Assembly (NCBI RefSeq): GCF_003966265.1
Contig: NZ_RXNV01000001.1
Span: 186,001 to 250,000 of the forward strand
Length of the DNA: 64,000 nucleotides
Direction: 5' to 3'
Origin: Shewanella atlantica
GTDB lineage: Bacteria > Pseudomonadota > Gammaproteobacteria > Enterobacterales > Shewanellaceae
The position numbers and the translations under genes are program-made. Positions 1 through 8,902 of the stretch are shown here, one piece after another. Position 1 is the stretch's first letter. Each line of letters begins with the position of its first letter. The notes beneath the pieces were generated by a model. It was not told the DNA's origin and ran no database searches. It was given only the letters and a program-made list of their open reading frames with translations.

Positions 1-1985
1 CTGATCTACTATCGCTGATTAATGAAGTTTTGGATCTGTCCAAGGTTGAAGCGGGTAAAGTCGAACTGCAAATTGAAGATGTGAGCTTCCAAGAGATAGA
101 GCAAGATATTAATCGCTTATACAAAGATATCGCTGTTGAGAAAGGACTGGATTTCGATATTGCTCTTGCAGCCGATCTGCCGGATGCAATCAAAACCGAC
201 TCGTTGCGATTACAACAAATCTTGCGCAATCTACTAACCAATGCGTTTAAGTTTACCCATGAAGGCGCAGTAACTCTTAGCATTACCCAGCCAACAAATG
301 AAGTTGCTGCACGCATGCAACAGCCTAAACAATCTTTAGTCGCCTTTACGGTAAAAGATGACGGAATAGGAATTAAAAAAGAGAAGCAATTAGGCATCTT
401 CCAGGCGTTTCAGCAGGCGGACGGCAGCACGAGTCGAAAATATGGTGGCACAGGTCTGGGTTTATCGATATCTAAAGAGCTTACTCATCTATTAGGTGGG
501 ACTATCTTACTGAAAAGCGACGAAGGCAAAGGTTGTGCATTTACCGTTGTACTGCCTTTTGAATACCAACCCAAAGATATAGAAGCCGATAATAGCATTT
601 TGGGTTTTCCGGTCATGGAAAAAAGCACACCAGAATCAGAAGAGCTGCCCCCAAAAAATATCCAAGCTACAAAAGATGCCGATATTGACACTAATAAACA
701 GGCAGAAAACACAGATCTGCAGCTAATATCCCAAGCGGCTGCAATCCCTAGTGTAAAGCTAAACGTAAAAGACGAAAGTTATATCGATGACGATAGGTTA
801 TCGATTGCCGCCGAAGATCAAACCTTGCTGATCATTGAAGATGATCGCGCCTTTGCCGGTGTGATGCGTGATTTTGGCAGAGAAAGAGGCTTTAAATGTA
901 TTGTCGCTGAAACAGGCGAAACAGGATTACATTTCGCCGATTACTATAAACCTAGTGCAATTATTTTAGATATTGGGCTACCCGGCATCGATGGTTGGAC
1001 AGTGATGGAGCGCTTAAAAGAGAACTCAGAGTTACGCCATATACCAGTGCACTTCATGTCGGCGAGCGATGATAATCTCGATGCAATGAGAATGGGGGCA
1101 ATTGGATATCTAACTAAGCCGGTAGACCTGAATAAACTTAATAAAACGTTTGGCGATATTGAAGAGATCATCGCTAAGTCAGTTAAGAAATTACTGATTG
1201 TCGAAGATGACGAAATTCAAAGGGAGAGTATTCGCCAGTTACTGGGTGAAGGTGATATTCACATTGTCGGCGTGGCGACGGGAAAACAAGCACTACAAGA
1301 GCTGGAGACAAATCGATACGACTGTATGATCTTAGATTTAGGCCTTGAAGATCTATCCGGGTTTGAGTTGCTCGACAAGATACGGCGCAGTGACTCTGCA
1401 GCCAGAGTACCAATCATCGTCTATACAGGTCGCGAGTTAACGATAGACGAAGAGAAAGAGCTTAGCCGCTATGCCGAGAGCATCATAATTAAAGGGGTTA
1501 AGTCACCGGAGCGCTTACTTGATGAATCAGCACTCTTTTTACATCGGGTCGAGTCTCGTCTACCGGCAGAGCAACGGGGAATGTTAAAAGCGGTACATGA
1601 TAAAGAAACCGTCTTGGCCGGTAAGAAAGTGTTGTTAGTCGATGATGATATGCGCAATGTTTTTGCGTTATCAAGCATTTTAGAAGACAAAGGTATTGAA
1701 ATCGTCGTTGGTCGCGATGGCCTGGAAAGTATCGAAAAACTGGACCAAAACCCGGATATAGCCCTCATCTTAATGGACATAATGATGCCAAAAATGGATG
1801 GCTATGATGCAATGAAAGAGATCCGTAAAAAACGTAAATATAAGAAACTACCTATTATAGCTCTGACAGCTAAAGCGATGAAAGGCGACCGAAGTAAGTG
1901 TATTGAGGCTGGAGCCAGTGATTATTTAGCTAAACCGGTCGATACAGATAAATTACTGTCTATGTTACGAGTGTGGTTGTACTGA
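1..1985 (+). CDS. Hybrid histidine kinase with three receiver domains (partial, 5' end outside window)
   Basis: The reading frame is open from base 3 and runs in from the left, so the sensor domains and most of the phosphoacceptor helix are missing. The first visible residues (LLSLINEVLDLSKVEAGK) are the end of a HisKA dimerisation helix. A HATPase_c domain follows, with N box (LRNLLTNAFKF), G1 box (DDGIGI) and G2 box (GGTGLGLSIS). Three receiver domains come next, beginning near LLIIEDD, LLIVEDD and VLLVDDD, with phosphoacceptor aspartates in IILDIGLPGIDGW, MILDLGLEDLSGF and LILMDIMMPKMDGY. Each has its downstream Thr/Ser and Lys. It therefore probably autophosphorylates and relays phosphate among its own receivers and perhaps to the downstream REC-GGDEF protein. 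One base separates its stop from cheR, so it heads a four-gene operon. Stimulus unknown because the input domains are out of view. Confidence 0.93.
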   Translation, partial: DLLSLINEVLDLSKVEAGKVELQIEDVSFQEIEQDINRLYKDIAVEKGLDFDIALAADLPDAIKTDSLRLQQILRNLLTNAFKFTHEGAVTLSITQPTNEVAARMQQPKQSLVAFTVKDDGIGIKKEKQLGIFQAFQQADGSTSRKYGGTGLGLSISKELTHLLGGTILLKSDEGKGCAFTVVLPFEYQPKDIEADNSILGFPVMEKSTPESEELPPKNIQATKDADIDTNKQAENTDLQLISQAAAIPSVKLNVKDESYIDDDRLSIAAEDQTLLIIEDDRAFAGVMRDFGRERGFKCIVAETGETGLHFADYYKPSAIILDIGLPGIDGWTVMERLKENSELRHIPVHFMSASDDNLDAMRMGAIGYLTKPVDLNKLNKTFGDIEEIIAKSVKKLLIVEDDEIQRESIRQLLGEGDIHIVGVATGKQALQELETNRYDCMILDLGLEDLSGFELLDKIRRSDSAARVPIIVYTGRELTIDEEKELSRYAESIIIKGVKSPERLLDESALFLHRVESRLPAEQRGMLKAVHDKETVLAGKKVLLVDDDMRNVFALSSILEDKGIEIVVGRDGLESIEKLDQNPDIALILMDIMMPKMDGYDAMKEIRKKRKYKKLPIIALTAKAMKGDRSKCIEAGASDYLAKPVDTDKLLSMLRVWLY

Positions 1986-1986
1986 T

Positions 1987-2826
1987 ATGTTTGAAGAGAA
2001 CAAAACAGAAAACGAGTATTTAGAAATCCAACTCTTGCTAGAAGCGATTTACCGTAAATATGGTTATGATTTTAGAGAATATTCTGTAGCACATACCCGT
2101 AGAAGGCTAGAATACAGGCGAGCCCGGGAAGGGATGACAAATTACTCATCCATGCAGCATAAGGTGATACATGAGCCTGCTTTTTTTGAGCAGCTGTTGT
2201 TGGACTTATCCATTAACGTCACTGAGATGTTTCGTGACCCTTGGTTTTATCAAAAAGTCAGAGAATTAGTTTTCCCTCACTTACAAACTTATCCATTCGT
2301 AAAAGTGTGGCATGCAGGCTGCTCGGCAGGACAAGAAGTATATTCGATGGCGATTATGCTTGAAGAGGCCTTAATGCGGGAGCGTACACAGTTATACGCA
2401 ACTGACTTTAATGAGGCCATATTAGAAAAAGCCAAAAATGGGATTTATCCCATGGATGTGGTGCGCCAATATACGACCAATTACCAGGCGGCAAATGGCG
2501 CAACATCATTTTCAGACTATTACACTGCCGATTACGATAGCGTCATTATAAAATCGCAATTAAAAGAGAAAATTTTATTCTCACCTCATAATCTGGCAAC
2601 CGATGGGGTTTTTGGCGAGATGCACTTAATATTTTGTCGCAATGTGCTGATCTATTTTAACCGTGAATTACAAAATAGAGTCTTTAATCTATTTTATGAG
2701 AGCCTGGTTCCCGGTGGTTTTCTGTGTTTGGGCTCTAAAGAAAGTCTACGATTTTCTGATGTTGCATCTAAATTTGAATTAGTTTCAGAAAGAGAAAAGA
2801 TTTACCGGAAAAAAAGAGAGGGATAA
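1987..2826 (+). CDS. cheR: CheR-type protein-glutamate O-methyltransferase
   Basis: A 279-residue SAM-dependent methyltransferase of the CheR family, which methylates glutamates on chemoreceptors or receptor-like coiled coils. The N-terminal helical domain (about residues 10-75) precedes the SAM-binding fold. The motif HAGCSAGQEVYSMAI (about 109-123) is the CheR form of motif I, and LIFCRNVLIYFN (about 215-226) is the characteristic CheR segment near the active site. Length is normal for a single-domain CheR without TPRs. It starts one base after the hybrid kinase stop and ends three bases before cheB, so translation is probably coupled. No methyl-accepting protein is encoded in the window. 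The substrate may be the kinase N-terminus beyond the left edge or a distant receptor. Confidence 0.93.
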   Translation: MFEENKTENEYLEIQLLLEAIYRKYGYDFREYSVAHTRRRLEYRRAREGMTNYSSMQHKVIHEPAFFEQLLLDLSINVTEMFRDPWFYQKVRELVFPHLQTYPFVKVWHAGCSAGQEVYSMAIMLEEALMRERTQLYATDFNEAILEKAKNGIYPMDVVRQYTTNYQAANGATSFSDYYTADYDSVIIKSQLKEKILFSPHNLATDGVFGEMHLIFCRNVLIYFNRELQNRVFNLFYESLVPGGFLCLGSKESLRFSDVASKFELVSEREKIYRKKREG

Positions 2827-2829
2827 CTG

Positions 2830-3411
2830 ATGAACTGTAATGGTACACATTATCGAGCAGTAGTGATTGGTGCGTCCGCAGGAGGCTTGGCTGCCGTTGA
2901 GACGGTACTTAAAGAGCTTAAAACATCATTTTGTTTACCCATTCTTTTAGTGCAGCATATTAGCCCACATACACAAAGTTATTTAGCGACTCACTTTGAA
3001 GACAAGTGTGCTTTAAAGGTTAAAGAAGCTGATGATAAAGAGCCTATCAAGCGAGGTTATTTTTATATTGCGCCACCCAATTATCATCTATTGGTTGAAT
3101 ATGATGGTTGCGTTGCACTATCCATTGATCCTCCGGTGAACTTTTCAAGGCCATCCATTGATGTGTTATTTGAAAGTGCAGCAGATTATTTTGGCAAGGA
3201 ACTAATCGGTATTGTACTTACCGGGGCCAATTCTGATGGCGCTTTAGGGCTGAAAAAGATCAAAGAGCGTGGTGGCTTAACGGTTGTACAAACCATTGAA
3301 ACTTCAGAAGCACCAGCTATGCCAGCTGCTGCAATACAGACGGCTTGTGTTGATCATATTCTTCCTCTGGAAGAGATCGGCGAATTTTTAAATGAAATAT
3401 GCGAATGCTAA
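2830..3411 (+). CDS. cheB: CheB-type protein-glutamate methylesterase, catalytic domain only
   Basis: A 193-residue CheB_methylest domain that removes methyl groups (or deamidates glutamine) on receptor glutamates. The catalytic triad is visible: Ser in GASAGG (about residues 14-19), His in QHIS (about 43) and Asp in GANSDGALGL (about 136). The N-terminal receiver domain of classical chemotaxis CheB, which holds the esterase inactive until phosphorylated, is absent. The start follows directly on cheR, so this looks like the native architecture and not a truncation. Control would have to come from partner proteins. The stop codon overlaps the ATG of the next gene (TAATG), indicating translational coupling to the diguanylate cyclase. 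Confidence 0.93.
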   Translation: MNCNGTHYRAVVIGASAGGLAAVETVLKELKTSFCLPILLVQHISPHTQSYLATHFEDKCALKVKEADDKEPIKRGYFYIAPPNYHLLVEYDGCVALSIDPPVNFSRPSIDVLFESAADYFGKELIGIVLTGANSDGALGLKKIKERGGLTVVQTIETSEAPAMPAAAIQTACVDHILPLEEIGEFLNEICEC

Positions 3412-4433
3412 TGAAAAGTAACAACCCAAATATATTGATTGTCGATGATAAGCTCGAAAACCTCATAACATTAGAGCGGTTACTTGAGCACTTTGATGTG
3501 GATTTGATAAGAGCGTCTTCTGGTAAAGAGGCATTGGCACACTTATTAGATAATGACTTTGCGTTAGTGCTACTGGACGTGAAAATGCCTGATATGGATG
3601 GTTACGAAGTCGCCGAATTGATGCGGGGGAACAGTAGAACTAAACAAATTCCTATTATTTTCGTGACTGCAGAATCCAGGGGCGATGCGCTGATATTCAA
3701 AGGGTACGAAGCCGGTGCAGTGGATTATTTATTGAAGCCACTTAATGCGAGTATTTTTCGTAGTAAGGTTGGTGTTTTTGTTGATTTATTCAATCAAAAA
3801 CATGCACTTAAACTTAAAACGTTAGAGTTTGATCAGAAACTAGCCGAATTGGAAGAACTACAGCAGCAGTTGGAAGAAACCAATGAACAGCTTCTCATGT
3901 TGTCTACAACAGATGGGTTAACGAGTTTATATAACCGCCGTAAATTTGATGATATTTATTTAGAAGAATGGCAACGAGCATCACGGTCACAAAACCCTAT
4001 TTCTCTGGTAATGTTAGATATAGATCATTTTAAACTCTATAACGACACCTATGGTCACCACAAGGGTGATGATTGTCTGCGTACTATTGCAAGTGCGCTA
4101 CAAGCGATGGATATACGTCATTTAGATAAAATAGCAAGAATTGGCGGTGAAGAGTTCGCAGTAATATTACCGGATACCGATGGCGATGGCGCAATGTTGG
4201 TTGCAGAGCGTGCTCGCCTCGCTATTGAGAATTTGAATATTCCCCACGAGACACAGTTTAACAAGGTCACTGCAAGTTTCGGCGTTAGCTCTATAATACC
4301 AAAGCGTGAAATAACCCCAAAATTCCTGATGAAAGCCGTAGATGAAGCTTTGTATGAATCGAAGAAAAGAGGCCGAAACGGCTCGACATTAAAGCTGCTG
4401 AAACATGGAGAAGAGGAGTCCTTAGCCATGTAA
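3411..4433 (+). CDS. REC-GGDEF response regulator, diguanylate cyclase
   Basis: An N-terminal receiver domain (ILIVDD; phosphoacceptor in LVLLDVKMPDMDGYE; YLLKP loop) is joined by a Glu/Gln-rich coiled coil (about residues 140-165) to a GGDEF domain. The active-site motif is RIGGEEF, an active variant, so it should make c-di-GMP from two GTP. RHLD sits five residues before GGEEF and matches an RxxD inhibitory I-site, implying product feedback. This WspR/PleD-like layout predicts phosphorylation-driven dimerisation and cyclase activation, with the operon's hybrid kinase as likely donor. I prefer the ATG at 3411, which overlaps the cheB stop. In-frame ATGs at 3399 and 3405 would lengthen it by a few residues. 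It is the last gene of the operon. Confidence 0.92.
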   Translation: MKSNNPNILIVDDKLENLITLERLLEHFDVDLIRASSGKEALAHLLDNDFALVLLDVKMPDMDGYEVAELMRGNSRTKQIPIIFVTAESRGDALIFKGYEAGAVDYLLKPLNASIFRSKVGVFVDLFNQKHALKLKTLEFDQKLAELEELQQQLEETNEQLLMLSTTDGLTSLYNRRKFDDIYLEEWQRASRSQNPISLVMLDIDHFKLYNDTYGHHKGDDCLRTIASALQAMDIRHLDKIARIGGEEFAVILPDTDGDGAMLVAERARLAIENLNIPHETQFNKVTASFGVSSIIPKREITPKFLMKAVDEALYESKKRGRNGSTLKLLKHGEEESLAM

Positions 4434-4543
4434 AGTGGCGCATCGATTGCGTATCATAAAAAGATGTAGACTTTGTTTGAAACCACCGCAGGTATTTTAC
4501 CTACTTGTTATCCGACAAATAGGTAGCTCTTACTACGAGATAG

Positions 4544-4732
4544 CCAGACACAAAGTCAATTTATCCCCATCCCTAGACTCTTTCTACGAGAGGGGACATA
4601 ACTGTTTATTACAAGAAGGCCAGACACAAAGTCAATTTTTAGCTATCCATGCAAAATAGACATAAGTGTTCCAGACACAAAGTCAATTTGGAGCTATCCA
4701 TGCAAAATAGACATAAGTGTTCCAGACACAAA
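4544..4732. repeat. CCAGACACAAAGTCAATTT repeats with a 51-bp tandem duplication
   Basis: CCAGACACAAAGTCAATTT occurs at 4544-4562, 4620-4638 and 4671-4689, and a truncated copy (CCAGACACAAA) follows at 4722-4732. The segments 4620-4670 and 4671-4721 are a near-perfect 51-bp direct repeat differing at only two or three positions. Read on the minus strand the core is TTGACTTTGTGTCTGG. The truncated last copy abuts the fabB terminator. This looks like a dispersed non-coding repeat, possibly REP-like or the remnant of a mobile element. No transposase is present. Confidence 0.75.
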
Positions 4733-4755
4733 AAAGGGAGCCTAAGCTCCCTCTC
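4731..4755 (-). terminator. Rho-independent terminator of fabB
   Basis: On the minus strand the stem GGGAGC, loop TTAG and stem GCTCCC are followed by TTTTTT. The hairpin lies about 50 bases past the fabB stop codon. Confidence 0.85.
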
Positions 4756-4802
4756 TACGCCGCATCAGCGGCTAACCACTTTGCACAACTCTTAAATACA
4801 AA

Positions 4803-6014
4803 TTACTTGTACTTTTTCATGACCAGAGTGGCGTTGGTGCCACCGAAACCAAAACTGTTGCTCATCACAGTGTTCAGGTCAGCTTCACGGTATTCAGTCA
4901 CAACTGGCATACCTTCGGCTTTCTCATCAAGGTTATCGATGTTGATGCTAGGTGCGATGAAGTTATTCTCCATCATGATCAGGCTATAGATAGCCTCATG
5001 CGCTCCTGCAGCACCTAATGCGTGACCAGTCAGAGACTTAGTCGATGCGATAGCCGGCAGGTTATCACCGAAGGTTTCACGCAGCGCTTCAAGCTCACGC
5101 ATATCACCAACAGGAGTCGATGTACCATGAGTGTTGATGTAATCAACCGGCGTGTCGACATCGGCTAGCGCCATCTGCATACAGCGCACAGCACCTTCAC
5201 CCGATGGAGCAACCATGTCATAGCCATCTGATGATGCGCCATAACCAACAACTTCGGCGTAAATTTTAGCACCACGTGCCAGGGCATGCTCAAGCTCTTC
5301 GACGACAACGATTCCGCCGCCACCAGAGATAACGAAACCATCACGGTCCGCATCATAAGTACGTGACGCCTTTTCAGGTGTGTCATTGTACTTAGTCGAC
5401 AATGCGCCCATGGCATCGAAGCCCATAGTCAGGGTCCAATCGACCTCTTCAGAACCACCGGCAAAGACCATATCCTGCTTACCCATCTGGATAAGCTCGA
5501 CCGCATGGCCGATACAGTGAGCACTGGTTGCACAGGCTGAACTGATTGAGTAGTTCATACCCTTGATTTTAAACGGTGTGGCTAAGCAAGCACTCGATGT
5601 GCTCGACATGATACGCGGCACGATATAAGGACCTACGCGTTTAACACCCTTTTCACGCAGCGTATCGGCAGCTTGTACCTGATTAGCCGATGACGCGCCA
5701 CCTGTACCGGCGATAATGCCAACACGAGGATCTGAGTACTGCTCTTCGGTTAAGCCGGCATCTTCGATGGCTTCAGCCATAGCGATATAGGCATAAGCCG
5801 CCGCATTACCCATAAAGCGCAGTGCCTTACGGTCAATATGTTCTTTAGGATCCAGTTTGATGTCGCCCCAGACATGGCTGCGAAGCTTCATTTCCTCAAA
5901 CTGATCTGAATGAGTAATACCACTGCGGCCAGCTTTTAGTGACTCAGTGACTTCTTGCTTGTTGTTACCAATACTTGAAACTACGCCAAGTCCGGTGATC
6001 ACGACTCTTTTCAT
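4803..6014 (-). CDS. fabB: 3-oxoacyl-[ACP] synthase I
   Basis: A 403-residue beta-ketoacyl-ACP synthase I, which condenses malonyl-ACP with acyl-ACP and is essential for elongating cis-3-decenoyl-ACP in anaerobic unsaturated fatty acid synthesis. The thiolase-fold active site is complete: Cys in [10 protein letters not shown], His in [10 protein letters not shown] and His in [11 protein letters not shown]. The N-terminus [16 protein letters not shown] and overall length match FabB better than FabF. The order fabB-mnmC-yfcL is the same as in E. coli, although mnmC here is divergent. A GGATAGGAAT stretch precedes the ATG. The short upstream region contains three regularly spaced GTAC motifs that may be an operator. 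A terminator follows at 4731-4755. Confidence 0.97.
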   Translation of the reverse strand: MKRVVITGLGVVSSIGNNKQEVTESLKAGRSGITHSDQFEEMKLRSHVWGDIKLDPKEHIDRKALRFMGNAAAYAYIAMAEAIEDAGLTEEQYSDPRVGIIAGTGGASSANQVQAADTLREKGVKRVGPYIVPRIMSSTSSACLATPFKIKGMNYSISSACATSAHCIGHAVELIQMGKQDMVFAGGSEEVDWTLTMGFDAMGALSTKYNDTPEKASRTYDADRDGFVISGGGGIVVVEELEHALARGAKIYAEVVGYGASSDGYDMVAPSGEGAVRCMQMALADVDTPVDYINTHGTSTPVGDMRELEALRETFGDNLPAIASTKSLTGHALGAAGAHEAIYSLIMMENNFIAPSINIDNLDEKAEGMPVVTEYREADLNTVMSNSFGFGGTNATLVMKKYK

Positions 6015-6030
6015 TATTCCTATCCATTTT

Positions 6031-6052
6031 GTACATTTAGTACGTCTAGTAC
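6031..6052. promoter_or_regulatory. Triple GTAC array in the fabB/mnmC divergent promoter region
   Basis: GTAC-N5-GTAC-N5-GTAC (6031-6034, 6040-6043, 6049-6052) has a 9-bp period and forms two overlapping imperfect palindromes just upstream of fabB. fabB is controlled by FabR and FadR in enterobacteria, but this sequence does not clearly match either consensus, so the regulator is unassigned. Confidence 0.35.
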
Positions 6053-6082
6053 CAATTTGCTGCCGCTATAATATCGCTTTTA

Positions 6083-8263
6083 ATGCAATTAAGTGGTCAG
6101 CTTTCCATAAAGACGGGTAAAATAATGCCTAATATGAGACATAGAGTAAATTCATTGACTGAAGAACGTGAAGAAAATATGCAAATGAGTAAGTTGACTG
6201 GTCATTTATCCTCAATTTTCACCCTTTTACCCGCAAAAAACGATGCCAGCCAGACACTCACGTTAGGTCAATTAGGCTTAGCTTCTCCTAAGCTGCTGCT
6301 CTTATTATGGCAATATTCACGAAAAACTCTTCCTTCAAGAGCCGTAAATCTGAAAATTTTCGAAGAGAACTTCGATGCATTGGCCGATTTCAACCGACAA
6401 CTGGGTGCTCTCGCCTCTCAAGATTCAACACCTGAGTCTGGTGTAGGCCAAGGAGCCATGTTATCGACCCTGATCCGAATGGATATCCTTGCAATCGAGG
6501 GATGTCAGCGACTGATCCTCGATGATGGCCGATTCATAGTTGATATTTACTTAGGAGACACTCTCGGTCAGCTTAAGAGCATCTTAGCGATAGCAGACAC
6601 AGTTCATGGGACAAATGATTCGTCACTAATCACCCATTGGAACATCACAGATAAGGTTAGAGCCAGCACTCTTAATGAGGCGATGTTCTGGCAGATAGCC
6701 AAAATAAGTCGCGATGAGGCAACGGTCTCCTTCACCGCTTCCGATAGAAAAAACACCAGACAGATGACGGCTCAGGTACAAAGCGTCGGCCTACGGCTCT
6801 TAGCTGAGGTCAAGCAACAAACAGTAGCAGAGGCTAAGCAGCAAGCTGACAGTGAGTGTCAAAATAAAAGGCGTGATGCTATCCCACTGCAAGAGCGGCG
6901 GGCGCTAAGGCATGCTCAATCAGACCAACTTCAGTACTGCCCTGTTACCGCGGCAAATAATAGTGACGGTGACGGTGAAGGTGTAATAGCCATTATCGGC
7001 GGCGGCGTTGCCAGCACACATCTGGCGCTCTCGCTTGCTCAGCGAAATAAAAAGGTACGAATTTTTTGTAGCGACGCCAACTTTGCTCAGCAGGCGTCCG
7101 GTAACAAACAAGGCGCCGTCTACCCACTTCTTACGCCAGACAACGGTCATCTGAGTCACTACTTTCAGCAGGGGTACCTGTTTAGTCGCCGCCGCCTGCA
7201 GGAGCTGGTCGATGATAAGTTTAATGTCTCATATGATTTTTGCGGCGTACTGCAGACCGGTTTCGATATCCGCAGCAGTGCTCGTCTGGACAAGATTATT
7301 AACGGGCAAGCCTGGAATGAGAAGATGGCTTACCCCATAGATGCTGCCTCGGCCACACAAATGGCGGGAATCGATATCGATAAAGCAGGGATCTTTTACC
7401 CGCTGGGTGGCTGGATATGTCCTCACGAATTTACCCAAGCCGCATTCGATAAGGCGGCTCGGCTCAGCGATGTTACCGTAGAATTTAACGCCGACATTAC
7501 ACGCATCGAGCAAAAAGAGGGACTCTGGTACCTGTACAAGCGCGTTAATGTTAAGCACACTTGCTCTGCAGATAGTGAGACGCCAGAAGGTTCAGAAGAG
7601 CTTGAAATTGGTCCCTTTGCCAATCTGGTACTGGCCAATGGCCAGGGACTCACCCAGTTTAAGCAGAGCGAAAAGCTCCCCGCTACCGGATTTCGCGGAC
7701 AGGTCAGCCATATCCCGTCACGAAACGAGCTGACTAAATTGAGCACGGTGCTTTGCTCCCACGGTTATCTGACCCCGGGCAGTAATAACTTCCACTGTAC
7801 CGGTGCCAGCTACGTAAAAAATCCGAAGAGCCTCGATTACAGCGCGACAGAGCAAGTGGAAAACCTGCATAAAATCAAGCATAGCTATGTCGATAAGCCC
7901 TGGACCGAAGATGTGGATATTACCGGGCACAGTGCCCGAGTCGGCGTGCGTATGGTAACCCGGGATCATGCGCCTATGATGGGGTGTGCCCCCGATACCG
8001 ACGTGATACAAGCCCAATATGAACAACATCAACATACCAAGGCGAGCATTAAGTTCTGGAAGGAGACGCCCGCTCCGACGCATAAGGGCTTATTTATTCT
8101 CGGAGGATTAGGTTCAAGGGGTATCACATCAGGCCCCTTGGCAGCAGAGGCGCTGGCGGCACAACTATGTGGTGAGATAATACCACTGAGCATCTCTATG
8201 CTTGAAATGCTTAACCCTAACCGTTTTTGGATGAGGAAGCTGATTAAAGGCAAAGCGCTCTGA
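6083..8263 (+). CDS. mnmC: MnmC-like protein: degenerate methyltransferase domain plus FAD-dependent tRNA-modification oxidase
   Basis: MnmC finishes the mnm5s2U modification at tRNA wobble position 34. Its C-terminal FAD oxidase removes carboxymethyl from cmnm5U and its N-terminal SAM methyltransferase then methylates nm5U. Here the oxidase half (from about residue 300) looks complete, with a dinucleotide motif [18 protein letters not shown], the [12 protein letters not shown] segment and a C-terminal [15 protein letters not shown]. The N-terminal half aligns by spacing but lacks the expected GFGTGLN loop (GLASPKLL in its place) and the DGFAPAKNPEMW catalytic motif ([19 protein letters not shown]). 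Methylation activity is therefore doubtful. A TATAAT at 6067-6072 lies only 11 bases before the first ATG. The ATG at 6179, preceded by GAAG, may be the true start. The stop is firm and a strong terminator follows. Confidence 0.85.
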   Translation: MQLSGQLSIKTGKIMPNMRHRVNSLTEEREENMQMSKLTGHLSSIFTLLPAKNDASQTLTLGQLGLASPKLLLLLWQYSRKTLPSRAVNLKIFEENFDALADFNRQLGALASQDSTPESGVGQGAMLSTLIRMDILAIEGCQRLILDDGRFIVDIYLGDTLGQLKSILAIADTVHGTNDSSLITHWNITDKVRASTLNEAMFWQIAKISRDEATVSFTASDRKNTRQMTAQVQSVGLRLLAEVKQQTVAEAKQQADSECQNKRRDAIPLQERRALRHAQSDQLQYCPVTAANNSDGDGEGVIAIIGGGVASTHLALSLAQRNKKVRIFCSDANFAQQASGNKQGAVYPLLTPDNGHLSHYFQQGYLFSRRRLQELVDDKFNVSYDFCGVLQTGFDIRSSARLDKIINGQAWNEKMAYPIDAASATQMAGIDIDKAGIFYPLGGWICPHEFTQAAFDKAARLSDVTVEFNADITRIEQKEGLWYLYKRVNVKHTCSADSETPEGSEELEIGPFANLVLANGQGLTQFKQSEKLPATGFRGQVSHIPSRNELTKLSTVLCSHGYLTPGSNNFHCTGASYVKNPKSLDYSATEQVENLHKIKHSYVDKPWTEDVDITGHSARVGVRMVTRDHAPMMGCAPDTDVIQAQYEQHQHTKASIKFWKETPAPTHKGLFILGGLGSRGITSGPLAAEALAAQLCGEIIPLSISMLEMLNPNRFWMRKLIKGKAL

Positions 8264-8288
8264 TCTCATCGGGTTTCTCTATGAACCA

Positions 8289-8321
8289 TAAAAAACCCGG
8301 CAAATTTGCCGGGTTTTCTTT
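8289..8321 (+). terminator. Terminator between mnmC and the convergent SPOUT gene
   Basis: AAAACCCGGCAAA TTTGCCGGGTTTT is a near-perfect GC-rich hairpin followed by TTTCTTTAT. It probably ends mnmC transcription, and the A-rich 5' flank allows it to serve the opposite strand too. Confidence 0.85.
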
Positions 8322-8331
8322 ATATCTCAAG

Positions 8332-8373
8332 TCTTATTTCTTAACTCTTACTTCCTAGCTCTTATTTCCTAAC
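8332..8373. repeat. Three 14-bp tandem repeats over the stop of the SPOUT methyltransferase gene
   Basis: TCTTATTTCTTAAC, TCTTACTTCCTAGC and TCTTATTTCCTAAC lie head to tail at 8332-8345, 8346-8359 and 8360-8373. The third copy contains the stop codon of the minus-strand gene, so the array looks like an expansion of that gene's last codons into its 3' flank. Confidence 0.8.
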
Positions 8374-8898
8374 TCTGACTCGATTATTAGTATCACGGCT
8401 CTCTCTGATCAGGTCGTCATTGGCTATGGTTTGAGTCGACTTAGCTAGTCTGTCATACAGCAAGACATTGACCGATGCGGCTAGATTCATGCAGCCGACG
8501 GTTGGCACGTAAACGACGGCGTCGGCTTTATTGATCACCTGCTGACTAATGGTGCCATCCTCGGGTCCGAAGACATAGATAGCCTTATCGGGATGTTCAA
8601 AATCAGGAAGAGGGATCGCGCCTTCAACCAGATCGACACAAATAATCTTTACGTCGTCATGGCAAGCGTCTACAAGGGACTCAACTCCCGTCAATGAGAT
8701 CTGCTGGCTCGCACCTTTAGTATCGGTATTATATTGCGCATTACCATTGCTCGCGGCCAATGGGTAACGTTTACCGGTGAAGAATACGGAATCGACACGG
8801 TAACAACCCGCAGCACGCATGATCCCACCTACATTGGTCGGACTCTTGGGGTTAACTAAACCGATACTGACATAACTTTGTTTCATTTTACTACTCAA
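8362..8898 (-). CDS. RNA methyltransferase of the SpoU/TrmH (SPOUT) family
   Basis: A 178-residue single-domain SPOUT methyltransferase. The three family motifs are visible: NPKSPTNVGGIMRAAGCY (about residues 17-34), YVFGPEDGTISQQVI (about 107-121) and VPTVGCMNLAASVNVLLYDR (about 131-150). The last two form the knotted SAM site. The enzyme should 2'-O-methylate a ribose in tRNA or rRNA. The exact target cannot be read from the sequence, and it lacks the N-terminal extension of TrmH proper. It lies four bases downstream of the yfcL-like gene and is likely co-transcribed with it. The 3' end is embedded in a 14-bp tandem repeat. Confidence 0.88.
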   Translation of the reverse strand: MSSKMKQSYVSIGLVNPKSPTNVGGIMRAAGCYRVDSVFFTGKRYPLAASNGNAQYNTDTKGASQQISLTGVESLVDACHDDVKIICVDLVEGAIPLPDFEHPDKAIYVFGPEDGTISQQVINKADAVVYVPTVGCMNLAASVNVLLYDRLAKSTQTIANDDLIRESRDTNNRVRVRK

Positions 8899-8902
8899 AC
8901 GA

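Larger units (their letters stand above)
4434..4802. other. Convergent intergenic region with short repeats
   Basis: About 370 bases lie between the diguanylate cyclase and the convergent fabB. I see no credible gene. The longest open frame (4435-4659) has no ribosome binding site and is built partly from the repeated motif described separately. The region holds dispersed copies of CCAGACACAAAGTCAATTT, a 51-bp duplication and the fabB terminator. Confidence 0.7.

Noticed and set aside
4435..4659. 74-residue open frame directly after the diguanylate cyclase stop
   Set aside because: No ribosome binding site, an odd composition, and it is formed partly by the CCAGACACAAAGTCAATTT repeats.
7229..8253. 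Several open frames antisense to mnmC
   Set aside because: Antisense shadows of a long conserved gene with no start signals.
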